Shown here: piece by piece, positions 48,780 to 58,465 of the stretch | How the letters are laid out: the number at the start of each line of letters is the position of its first letter | Numbering within the stretch: the first letter of the stretch is position 1 | The notes under the pieces: model-generated | Database searches by the model: none | The model's input: the letters and a program-made list of their open reading frames with translations, nothing else | What the model was told of the DNA's origin: nothing | Program-made: the position numbers and the translations under genes | NCBI GenBank assembly: GCA_022376925.1 | Contig: JAIOJX010000004.1 | Location: forward strand, 124,001-188,000 | Origin: Tragulus kanchil | Taxonomy: Eukaryota; Chordata; Mammalia; Artiodactyla; Tragulidae | DNA length: 64,000 nucleotides | Direction of reading: 5' to 3'

Positions 48780-49262
48780 CTTCTTAGAAGTTTGGAGTTT
48801 GATTTGTAGGACTTCTTCTACTCTTGTATTTATTGGCTATATCAGGCCCTTTAGCACTTGTAGGGCTGGTTTTGTGGTACAGAATTCTTTTAGTTTTTGT
48901 CTGTCTGTGAAGTTCTTGACTTCTCCATCGATTCTGAATGAGATTCTTGCTGGGTAGAAAATTCTTGGTTGGAGGTTACTCTCTTTTAGCTGTTTAAATA
49001 TGTCCTGCCATTCTCTTCTGGCCTGCAGGTTTTCAGTTGAGAGATCCGCAGTTAGACGTATGGGGTTTCCTTTATATGTTATTTTTTGTTTGCTCCTAGC
49101 TGCTTTTAGTAATCTGTCTTTATATTTAGTCTGTGTTAGTTTGATTAGTATGTGCCTTGGTGTGTTTCTTCTGGGGTTTCTCCTGTATGGAACTGTTTGT
49201 GCTTCGTGGACTTGGTTGACTATTTCCTTTCCCATGCTGGGGAAGTTTTCAACTATAACCTC
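46976..49262. repeat. Tandem duplication 16 (shift 1,143-1,144 bp)
   Basis: A is 46,976-48,118 and B is 48,119-49,262. A differs from B by a missing C (about 47,336) and by substitutions clustered near its right end (for example A/G at about 47,884). Confidence 0.95.
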
Positions 49263-49727
49263 TTCAAGAATTTTTTCATAGCCTCTCTTCCCCTCTTCTT
49301 CGTCTGGAACGCCTATAATTCTAATGTTGTTGCATTTGATATTGTTCCAGAGGTCTCTGAGGCTATCCTCAGTTCTATTAATTCTTTTAGCTTTGTTCTT
49401 TTCTTCAACACTTATTTCCACCATTCTATCTTCCAGCTCACTTATCCATTCTTCTGCCTCTGATACTCTACTGTTGAGACCTTCTATAGTATTTTTGAGT
49501 TCAGCAGTTGGGTTGGTGGTCTCTATTTGCTTATTTTTCATTTCTTGCATGTCTCTTCTCAGTGCACGAATTTCCTCTAATATTCTGTTTTTGGTGTTTT
49601 GCATCCTCGTTAGTATAGCTTTTCTGAATTCTATTTCGAATAATTTGTGTATCTCCTCCTCTGTCATTTGAAGCTGTGATTCTCTAACTTGGTCCTCCAT
49701 TTGTGCAGTGTTTCTCTGTCGCTTCAT
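48837..49727 (-). CDS. L1 ORF1, open reading frame intact
   Basis: 296 codons from MKRQRNTAQMEDQ to LQVLKGLI. An upstream in-frame Met at 49,844 would add 39 residues but is not the family start. The order is a short basic N-terminus, a coiled coil to about residue 110, an RRM with NIRIIGVPDEEEG, and a C-terminal RNA-binding domain (RHILIKLTQTKYKDRLLKAA). Length is somewhat below human ORF1p (338). The product would trimerise and coat L1 RNA. It lies across the border of duplications 16 and 17, so its openness depends on a correct joint there. Confidence 0.8.
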   Translation of the reverse strand: MKRQRNTAQMEDQVRESQLQMTEEEIHKLFEIEFRKAILTRMQNTKNRILEEIRALRRDMQEMKNKQIETTNPTAELKNTIEGLNSRVSEAEEWISELEDRMVEISVEEKNKAKRINRTEDSLRDLWNNIKCNNIRIIGVPDEEEGKRGYEKILEEVIVENFPSMGKEIVNQVHEAQTVPYRRNPRRNTPRHILIKLTQTKYKDRLLKAARSKQKITYKGNPIRLTADLSTENLQARREWQDIFKQLKESNLQPRIFYPARISFRIDGEVKNFTDRQKLKEFCTTKPALQVLKGLI

Positions 49728-51480
49728 TATTAGGTTAGTTTTTGTTTCTTTGTGGGTGTCTGTGTGTATGGAGTTCTTTCCCCACCAGGCTTCTTGGTTG
49801 AAATCTCCCTTCCTTTGGTTTTCTGTCCTTCTAGAAGGGTTCAATGGTTTGTGTCTTGGGTGGTGTTCGGTCTTGTTTACAGGTGAACAATCTCTAGTTT
49901 TTTATGTTCTTTGATAATGTGGGGTCTTGGAATCAGGGCTTGCACTCCGAGGATCCTTGGTTTGATGATTGGTCAGGGGGTGTAGGCTCTATGTCTGGTT
50001 TGCTATGTTGTTCCATGATATTAGTTCAGATACTAGCATCTGAGGAGCAAGAGGTGTGTTCCTAATGGGTGACAGTCATAAAAGCATGCAGATGTTTTCT
50101 AACATAGTCATAAGATATACATACATACACAGCAATAACCACATCTAACCAGTCTTACAGAGATAAAGCATAGGAAATTTTTCTGGCAAACGATGCAATC
50201 AAAGATGATACTTGCCCTTTAAGCTCTGAATTAATTAAAATAGTGCCTGGAAAAATAGATCTGGAACAAATCCTGGCTTGGACTATTTCGTCATTGAAAG
50301 CAATTTTTAACTAAGACAGTGTGTAATGAGAAGGAATGGATTCGTGAGGTTAGGTGAGAGTGTATTTTTGGGAAGAATTTTTTCATAGCCTCTCTTCCCC
50401 TCTTCTTCGTCTGGAACGCCTATAATTCTAATGTTGTTGCATTTGATATTGTTCCAGAGGTCTCTAATGCTATCCTCAGTTCTTTTAATTCTTTTAGCTT
50501 TGTTCTTTTCTTCAACACTTATTTCCACCATTCTATCTTCCAGCTCACTTATCCATTCTTCTGCCTCTGATACTCTACTGTTGAGACCTTCTATAGTATT
50601 TTTGAGTTCAGCAGTTGGGTTGGTGGTCTCTATTTGCTTATTTTTCATTTCTTGCATGTCTCTTCTCAGTGCACGAATTTCCTCTAATATTCTGTTTTTG
50701 GTGTTTTGCATCCTCGTTAGTATAGCTTTTCTGAATTCTATTTCGAATAATTTGTGTATCTCCTCCTCTGTCATTTGAAGCTGTGATTCTCTAACTTGGT
50801 CCTTCATTTGTGCAGTGTTTCTCTGTCGCTTCATTATTAGGTTAGTTTTTGTTTCTTTGTGGGTGTCTGTGTGTATGGAGTTCTTTTCCCCACCAGGCTT
50901 CTTGGTTGACTTCTCCCTTCCTTTGGTTTTCTGTCCTTCTAGAAGGGTTCAATGGTTTGTGTCTTGGGTGGTGTTCGGTCTTGTTTACAGGTGAACAATC
51001 TCTAGTTTTTTATGTTCTTTGATAATGTGGGGTCTTGGAATCAGGGCTTGCACTCCGAGGATCCTTGGTTTGATGATTGGTCAGGGGGTGTAGGCTCTAT
51101 GTCTGGTTTGCTATGTTGTTCCATGATATTAGTTCAGATACTAGCATCTGAGGAGCAAGAGGTGTGTTCCTAATGGGTGACAGTCATAAAAGCATGCAGA
51201 TGTTTTCTAACATAGTCATAAGATATACATACATACACAGCAATAACCACATCTAACCAGTCTTACAGAGATAAAGCATAGGAAATTTTTCTGGCAAACG
51301 ATGCAATCAAAGATGATACTTGCCCTTTAAGCTCTGAATTAATTAAAATAGTGCCTGGAAAAATAGATCTGGAACAAATCCTGGCTTGGACTATTTCGTC
51401 ATTGAAAGCAATTTTTAACTAAGACATGTGTTGGGGGTGAGGAGGTGGAGAGTGTATGTGTAATGAGAAGGAATGGATTC
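49266..51480. repeat. Tandem duplication 17 (shift 1,107 bp) with scrambled A end
   Basis: A is 49,266-50,317 and B is 50,373 to about 51,480. The 55 bases 50,318-50,372 hold shuffled pieces of what B has at 51,426-51,482 (GTGTAATGAGAAGGAATGG, then GTGAGGTTAGGTGAGAGTG), with a 28-base deletion. Confidence 0.95.
50307..50834 (-). pseudogene. Partial L1 ORF1 N-terminal half (duplication 17 B copy)
   Basis: Begins MKRQRNTAQMKDQVRES and follows ORF1 to GYEKILP, then runs out of homology at the scrambled joint. It is a duplicate of the ORF1 start at 49,727. Confidence 0.85.
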
Positions 51481-52822
51481 GTCTTGGAAGGATTTCACAG
51501 GGTTACGTAGCCAAGATTAGTGCGTTGTATTGTTTAGTGCAGGTGGAAGAGAATAGTGGAGACAGGAATGTAGGAAATATTTATCTAGAGGATAGTGGTA
51601 GATAGGAGAAAGTTTTAGATTTAGAACATAGAGGGAGGAAGCAGTGGCAAAGAGGAAAGAAAATCATATGTTTCCAAGAATTAAAATTTTTAAAAATTAG
51701 AAATTAAAAATAAAAAAAGATTAAAAATTAAAAAGGGAAGAGACTTACTAAGAAGACAATAGAAAAGAAAAAAAACAAAAAAACAAGAAACCTAAATCTG
51801 ACTGATCAATTAAATAAACAGAACCGTCCACAACAAATAAACAAACAAAAAGTCTAAATACTGTCCCTGGTTTTTATCCTCTCATCTGTCTGGTGGAAGC
51901 CAATCTTCTCTCAATGGTGTTGTCTTGATGAGTAGCCTTTCCCTTATGACACTGGTTGCTATGGTTTGTTTTCAGCCAAATAATGGCTTTGCTGCATGCT
52001 CAAGAGCTGGCGGGGCGGTGTACTGACCCCATTCCGTCGGGTGGTGGGCCGCGGCCCGCGCATTTCCCTGTTAGAGGGGGGTGTCCTAGCTCTGCTGCAA
52101 ACCGGTAGCCTCCAATACCTGACCTTCTCCCGGCTTCCTCCTCTGCGGGTGTAGCTATGGGGGTGCACGTGCCCCTCTGCCACTGGCATGTGCTTACTGC
52201 CAGTTATGCGTCCAAGTACCAAAGGCAGGCACAAGCTTCCCCGTCAGGCTCAAGCCCGGTGCCTGGTCAGCAATCTGTGGGCGACTTCCCCTTCAGCAAG
52301 TCCCCCACTAGGAGTCTTTGAACTTACCCGATGCCAGGCCGAAAGTCGCGATTTTTGCCCAACCAAGCGGCCTGATTTTTGTACTGGGTGCTCCCTTATA
52401 GCTCCAGGTCTGTAGGCAGCACTCTGTGGGGAACTTCCTAATTGCGTTCCGCCCGGCCCTGCTCCAGTATCCTATCTTCGCAGTGTCTTAACTTCTGACA
52501 GCGATCTGGGTGGATTCTTGGAATTTTCGTGCTGAGCGCTGCCCTCTCTCCCCTGAGGCTCCCCTCAGGCCCCGTTTTAGGGTGCTTGCTGGTGCGCTTT
52601 CCTTAGGTGCAGTCCGGTGTGGGTGTTAGGATAGAGGGTTCTCAGAACAGTAGCCCCAGGAAAGTTCTGGCTGTTCACTCTTCTACTCTCACGGACCTAT
52701 GGAATTCTTCTGTCGTCTTGCAGCCGGTCTGTTGGTGGTGTTTCATTTCTTGATTAGTTCCAGTGATTCTGTTGGGAAGCTGGTGAAATCTTCCCCTCAT
52801 TCCTCCACCATCTTGGCTCCGC
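50835..52822 (-). promoter_or_regulatory. L1 5' UTR
   Basis: GC-rich part at about 51,990-52,640, a purine-rich stretch (plus strand) at 51,600-51,800, and a start of GCGGAGCCAAGATGG. It aligns with 20,850-22,827 but with clearly more differences than the ORF2 parts show. Confidence 0.7.
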
Positions 52823-53370
52823 ACACCACATCTTTTTTATTCATTCCTCTGTTGATGGACATTTAGGTTCTTTCCATGTTCTAACTATTGTATTGCATAG
52901 TGCTGCAGTGAACATTGGGATGCATGTATCTTTTCTAATTATGATTATCTCTGGATATATGCCCAGGAGAGAGATTGTTGGATAATATGGTAGCTCTATT
53001 TTTCATTTTTCTAAGTAACCTCCTTACTCTTCTCCATAGTGGCTTTTGTTTATGCTACAGAATGTTTTGCCTGTTTTCCTCTAAGAGTTTTATAGCATCT
53101 GGTTTTACACTTAGGTCTTTAATCCATTTTGAGTTTATTTTTGTGCATGGTGTTACAGTGTATTCTAATTTAATTATTTTACATGTAACTGTCCAGTTTC
53201 CCAGCATCATTTATTGAAGAGACTGCCCCTTTCCCATTGTATATTCTTGCCTCCTTTGTTATAGATTAAGTATGACTATAGGTGTTTGAATTTACCTCTT
53301 GACTTTCTATCTTGTTTCATTGATCTTTATTTCTGTTTTTGTGCTAGCACCATACTATTTAGTATGGTAT
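52823..53370 (-). mobile_element. Old L1 ORF2 C-terminal fragments
   Basis: The plus readout CCTCTGTTGATGGACATTTA and AGTGCTGCAGTGAACATTGG is ORF2 3' sequence in reverse. At about 53,045 it jumps to a more upstream segment (TTTTACACTTAGGTCTTTAA), an internal deletion. The young L1 ends exactly at its left border. Confidence 0.7.
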
Positions 53371-53559
53371 TCAATAAAGCTTATTTCTTTATGAAATAAA
53401 GCTTATTTTAAATAAAGACAATGTGAAAATAGCAAAATACATTCTTCCTATGAAATGTAACATGTCACTTACTTTCTATAGAAATAACTGTAATGATCAT
53501 TCCCACTCCTTTGCATTAGGGCTTGTGGTTTTAGAACAATGTGGTCATCTTTTCCTCTA

Positions 53560-53925
53560 TTTCATCCTTTAAATATTTTTTCTCTTTCCCTTGAAGATCT
53601 CCTTTGTCCTCTCCTCTCTCCTTGTCAACATAGTCATTGAAAAATTCTTCTTTCAGTCATCCTGAAATTTTTCTCTCTTTGAATGTGAGGTCTGTTTCCT
53701 CTGCTCCTTTCCCAATTCTGAGCTTGATTCACCTGCCTTCATTCTCCTCTTTCTCTTCCTCCTCATACTCTTCCTCTTCCTCATAGTCTTTGGGTGGACC
53801 AGTTCCATCCTCCACATTATCTTTATTATCTTTGTTTTCATCCTCTTCCTCTTCAGAGAGGGTGTTTATTATCTTTACTACCAACTCCCTGTAAGAATGT
53901 ATTGCTGCAGCAGTTAAAAAATACT
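53560..53925 (-). pseudogene. Fragment resembling a processed copy of an acidic-protein gene; identity unknown
   Basis: On minus one frame reads AAAIHSYRELVVKIINTLSE, then an acidic run (EEEDENKDNKDN, DGTGPPKDYEEEEEYEEEEK) ending in a stop. The following sequence continues acidic and lysine-rich in a broken frame (NDYVDKERGEDKGDLQGKEKK). There is no start codon, intron or poly-A tail that I can define. Strong compositional bias means it could also be simple purine-rich DNA. It is repeated at about 54,658-55,023. Confidence 0.35.
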
Positions 53926-54022
53926 TTAACTTTTAGGATTGTGATCTAGCCAAATGAGTCATGATTTTTCCATTTTTTAATATCTCATAGATCATCATAC
54001 CTTCTTTTAAATGTGCATTGCA

Positions 54023-54347
54023 GGGCTTCCCTGGTGGTCCAGTGGGTAAGGACACTGCCTTGCAATGCAAGGGGCGCTGGTTCGATCCCTGGCCTGGGAA
54101 GATCCCACGTGCCGCAGAGTAGCTGGACCCATGTGTCCAATTACCGAGCCAGAGCTTTGGAGTGCATTTGCCCAGAGTCGGTGCTCTGTGACAACAGAGG
54201 CCATTGCGATGGGAGGCCCACATGGGCCAAAGAACAGGGATGGATGAAAATAGATAAATGAAAGAAAAATAGAAGTGGCCCGCCCATCCCCCTACCTCCC
54301 CAACCCGCCCCCCCCCCGCAAGTATTTAAAAAAAAAAAAAACAACCC
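54023..54347 (+). mobile_element. CHR-2-derived SINE
   Basis: Near-consensus copy with A-box region GTGGTCCAGTGGGTAAGGAC and B-box GGTTCGATCCC. The C run and A run tail is at 54,308-54,342. Target-site duplication ATGTGCATTGCA is at 54,011-54,022 and 54,348-54,359. It is duplicated at 55,121-55,445. Confidence 0.9.
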
Positions 54348-55120
54348 ATGTGCATTGCAAAGCCCAAGTCATTTTAACTTTCTGAACACTGCAGATGGGG
54401 TCCTAAGAATATCGGGCTATAAATTAACATATAGGGAATTCTGCTTCTTAAAACACCAATCATGTGTGCTTCACCATGGAGAAAATAAAAAGATAGCAAA
54501 TTAAGTTGGCACACTCATTTCTCTATCAGGAGATCATGATACACTCTTATCATAGTAAAAGGGTTCGAGAATTTCTAAGTCATCCAAACTCCTTTTTGAA
54601 ATACTTATTCATCCTTGGGCTTGTGGTTTTAGAACGATGTGGTCATCTTTTCCTCTATTTCATCCTTTAAATATTTTTTCTCTTTCCCTTGAAGATCTCC
54701 TTTGTCCTCTCCTCTCTCCTTGTCAACATAGTCATTGAAAAATTCTTCTTTCAGTCATCCTGAAATTTTTCTCTCTTTGAATGTGAGGTCTGTTTCCTCT
54801 GCTCCTTTCCCAATTCTGAGCTTGATTCACCTGCCTTCATTCTCCTCTTTCTCTTCCTCCTCATACTCTTCCTCTTCCTCATAGTCTTTGGGTGGACCAG
54901 TTCCATCCTCCACATTATCTTTATTATCTTTGTTTTCATCCTCTTCCTCTTCAGAGAGGGTGTTTATTATCTTTACTACCAACTCCCTGTAAGAATGTAT
55001 TGCTGCAGCAGTTAAAAAATACTTTAACTTTTAGGATTGTGATCTAGCCAAATGAGTCATGATTTTTCCATTTTTTAATATCTCATAGATCATCATACCT
55101 TCTTTTAAATGTGCATTGCA

Positions 55121-55445
55121 GGGCTTCCCTGGTGGTCCAGTGGGTAAGGACACTGCCTTGCAATGCAAGGGGCGCTGGTTCGATCCCTGGCCTGGGAAGA
55201 TCCCACGTGCCGCAGAGTAGCTGGACCCATGTGTCCAATTACCGAGCCAGAGCTTTGGAGTGCATTTGCCCAGAGTCGGTGCTCTGTGACAACAGAGGCC
55301 ATTGAATGGGAGGCCCACATGGGCCAAAGAACAGGGATGGATGAAAATAGATAAATGAAAGAAAAATAGAAGTGGCCCGCCCATCCCCCCAACCTCCCCA
55401 ACCTCCCCCCCCCCCCCCAAGTATTTAAAAAAAAAAAAAACAACC
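55121..55445 (+). mobile_element. Same SINE, duplication 18 B copy
   Basis: Identical flanks to 54,023-54,347. The C-rich tail is rearranged (CCAACCTCCCC blocks and a longer C run at 55,405-55,418), and CG is missing from CATTGCGATGG. Confidence 0.9.
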
Positions 55446-55732
55446 CATGTGCATTGCAAAGCCCAAGTCATTTTAACTTTCTGAACACTGCAGATGGGGT
55501 CCTAAGAATATCGGGCTATAAATTAACATATAGGGAATTCTGCTTCTTAAAACACCAATCATGTGTGCTTCACCATGGAGAAAATAAAAAAGATAGCAAA
55601 TTAAGTTGGCACACTCATTTCTCTATCAGGAGATCATGATACACTCTTATCATAGTAAAGGCTTCGAGAATTTCTAAGTAAAACACTTCTTCAACTTGGA
55701 ATAATCCACATTTCTAGAACTTATGACAAAGA

Positions 55733-55838
55733 CTTCTTTCTTTCCTCCTTCCTTATGTTCCCTTTTTCCTTCCTCCTTTTCCTTCCTGTCCCCACCTCTC
55801 TCTTTCTTTCCTTCTTTCCTTCTTTCTCTCTCTCTGTC
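55733..55838. repeat. Polypyrimidine/polypurine tract
   Basis: About 105 bases almost entirely C and T on plus (TTCC/TTTC/CTCT units), ending in (TC)n before GTCAC. Such mirror-like tracts can form triplex DNA. The ORF read from it on minus is simple-sequence Lys/Glu/Arg. Confidence 0.8.
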
Positions 55839-56037
55839 ACAATAATTTGGAGTGATATAATACTGACTTTTAAAGGCCATTTGTCACTATCAAAGTCTGT
55901 GGATCTATCTTAGAAAAGTCAAGAAGGAAGGAGGATTTTGTCAAGAGTAATCCTCCATAGATGCTGGTCAAGAAATTCCCAGTGGGTATCAGATTTCCCA
56001 GGTGGAGGCATCAAGATTTAATTAAAGAGCAGGGGAA

Positions 56038-56341
56038 TGGGGCTTCCCTGGTGGTCCAGTGGGTAAGGACACCGCCTTGCAGTGCAAGGGGCACCTGTTC
56101 AATCCCTGACCTGGGAAGATTCCACGTGCCGTGGAGCGGCTGGACTGATGTGTCCAATTACCGAGCTGGAGCTCTAAAGCACATGCGCCCAGAGCTGGTG
56201 CTCTGCGACAATAGAGGCCACTGCGATGGGAGGCCCACACGGGCCAAAGAACAAAGATGGATGAAACTGAATAAATGAAAGACCAATAGAAGTGGCCCAC
56301 CAGCCCCCCTCCCTTCCCAATCCACACCCCATCTCCCCCAT
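56038..56341 (+). mobile_element. CHR-2-derived SINE
   Basis: Complete copy with A-box region GTGGTCCAGTGGGTAAGGAC. The tail is C-rich (CAGCCCCCCTCCCTTCCC). Flanked by AAAGAGCAGGGGAATG (left, ending about 56,038) and AAAGAGCAGGGGATG (right, from about 56,343). Its 3' half reappears at 57,331-57,514. Confidence 0.9.
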
Positions 56342-58465
56342 AAAAAGAGCAGGGGATGAGGAACACAGTCTGTAGGAGTTGTCTGACACTGAGCAAGTCT
56401 CTGGCCCTCAATTTCTCCCTCTCTGTAGAGGGTGTGGGATCAGCCTGATGGCTCTGTCATGGGTTATGTCTGAGCTGTGTAGGAAAGGCCTACATCCCTG
56501 TGGGTGAGGAGAGGACCATGCGTTTATGCTTATCAAGTTAAGAGGTGAACTCCAGTGTTCTTCTTTGACTTGGAGATAGGGTTTTCCTGAGTGAAAGCTG
56601 GGCTTCCTCTCCCAGTATAAATATTTGGAGAGTCCTACATTTTGTTTGAAGAGGGCCTACTGACATAGATTAAGTGCCTAAACCTGTTCCACTTGTTTGG
56701 CCCTGCGTTTCAAAAAGATGGCCACAATCCAGAACAGAGTCCAAAGCTTGTGTCAACAGGTATTTGGACATTGTCTATCCTCCTATATCCACCTACATAA
56801 AGTTCCCAAGCTTTTATGGTGAGGAAAGAATGATTTCTTATCAAGTTCCTAAAGTCTCCTTTCCTGTAAACTGATAAATAGAAACTGTATAAGCCAGTAG
56901 ATCCTGGGTTGATGCAGTGAAAAGGAAAGCAGATAGTCATACACTAGCAATTTTGACAGGAATTTCAACCAATGAGAGGAACAGGCATGGAGAAAGGGTC
57001 CTGAGGTCATGGAAGAGAAAATACTGGTCACACTCAAAGAGATTCTTCTGAACATCTAGATTCAAAGCAGAGGCTTGGGTCTAAGAACCACACGAAAGTT
57101 CCACGTATCTAGACAGTGCAGTGTCCTTTTTGAGAACATCAATTCAGAGAAAGGCAAACCCAGATCCAAACCTGGTAAAGGATGTCTTCGTAAGGATATG
57201 ACTACTGGTTGACCTGAGAGGTGGACCCAGACAATTGAAGGCTCATCACCCTGTCCTTCCCTGGATATATCTGTTCTGTCCACCAGTCCTATAGTGGGCT
57301 TTCAAGTACCTTGAGAGCGTGGGGGCTACCAATTACCGAGCTGGAGCTCTAAAGCACATGCGCCCAGAGCTGGTGCTCTGCGACAATAGAGGCCACTGCG
57401 ATGGGAGGCCCACACGGGCCAAAGAACAAAGATGGATGAAACTGAATAAATGAAAGACCAATAGAAGTGGCCCACCAGCCCCCCTCCCTTCCCAATCCAC
57501 ACCCCATCTCCCCATAAAAGAGCAGGGGATGAGGAACACAGTCTGTAGGAGTTGTCTGACACTGAGCAAGTCTCTGGCCCTCAATTTCTCCCTCTCTGTA
57601 GAGGGTGTGGGATCAGCCTGATGGCTCTGTCATGGGTTATGTCTGAGCTGTGTAGGAAAGGCCTACATCCCTGTGGGTGAGGAGAGGACCATGCGTTTAT
57701 GCTTATCAAGTTAAGAGGTGAACTCCAGTGTTCTTCTTTGACTTGGAGATAGGGTTTTCCTGAGTGAAAGCTGGGCTTCCTCTCCCAGTATAAATATTTG
57801 GAGAGTCCTACATTTTGTTTGAAGAGGGCCTACTGACATAGATTAAGTGCCTAAACCTGTTCCACTTGTTTGGCCCTGCGTTTCAAAAAGATGGCCACAA
57901 TCCAGAACAGAGTCCAAAGCTTGTGTCAACAGGTATTTGGACATTGTCTATCCTCCTATATCCACCTACATAAAGTTCCCAAGCTTTTATGGTGAGGAAA
58001 GAATGATTTCTTATCAAGTTCCTAAAGTCTCCTTTCCTGTAAACTGATAAATAGAAACTGTATAAGCCAGTAGATCCTGGGTTGATGCAGTGAAAAGGAA
58101 AGCAGATAGTCATACACTAGCAATTTTGACAGGAATTTCAACCAATGAGAGGAACAGGCATGGAGAAAGGGTCCTGAGGTCATGGAAGAGAAAATACTGG
58201 TCACACTCAAAGAGATTCTTCTGAACATCTAGATTCAAAGCAGAGGCTTGGGTCTAAGAACCACACGAAAGTTCCACGTATCTAGACAGTGCAGTGTCCT
58301 TTTTGAGAACATCAATTCAGAGAAAGGCAAACCCAGATCCAAACCTGGTGAAGGATGTCTTCGTAAGGATATGACTACTGGTTGACCTGAGAGGTGGACC
58401 CAGACAATTGAAGGCTCATCACCCTGTCCTTCCCTGGATATATCTGTTCTGTCCACCAGTCCTAT
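56153..58465. repeat. Tandem duplication 19 (shift 1,173-1,175 bp) with scrambled A end
   Basis: A is 56,153-57,291 and B is 57,329-58,465. The bases 57,292-57,328 are a shortened form of 58,466-58,510 (TTTCAAGT..CCTTGA islands kept). B begins inside the SINE, leaving a headless SINE copy, and lacks two bases near 57,511-57,517. Confidence 0.95.
57331..57514 (+). mobile_element. Headless SINE copy created by duplication 19
   Basis: Starts at AATTACCGAGCTGGAGC without the tRNA-like head or a target-site duplication on its left. It is the 3' part of the SINE at 56,038-56,341. Confidence 0.9.

Larger units (their letters stand above)
41351..52822 (-). mobile_element. Second full-length L1 of the same subfamily (about 7.1 kb after collapsing)
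   Basis: The 3' end is at 41,351 (on minus AATAAAGAATAAAATTTAAA then an A run). The 5' end is at 52,822 (on minus GCGGAGCCAAGATGGTGGAG). Four duplications (1,113, 1,023, 1,144, 1,107 bp) account for the apparent 11.5 kb. Its ORF2 and 3' UTR are nearly identical to those at 20,850-32,473. No target-site duplication was found; the right flank is an old L1. Confidence 0.9.
53519..55680. repeat. Tandem duplication 18 (shift 1,098 bp)
   Basis: A is 53,519-54,580 and B is 54,617-55,680. The linker 54,581-54,616 is a loose copy of sequence left of A (compare AAACTCCTTT with CCACTCCTTT at 53,503). Copies differ in a C run and an A run inside the SINE tail. Confidence 0.95.

Noticed and set aside
54040..54100. 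A-box and B-box like sequences suggesting tRNA genes
   Set aside because: These are tRNA-derived SINE heads; no cloverleaf with intact acceptor and anticodon stems follows.
55674..55880. ORF rich in Lys, Glu and Arg on minus
   Set aside because: It is the translation of the polypurine tract, with no other coding support.
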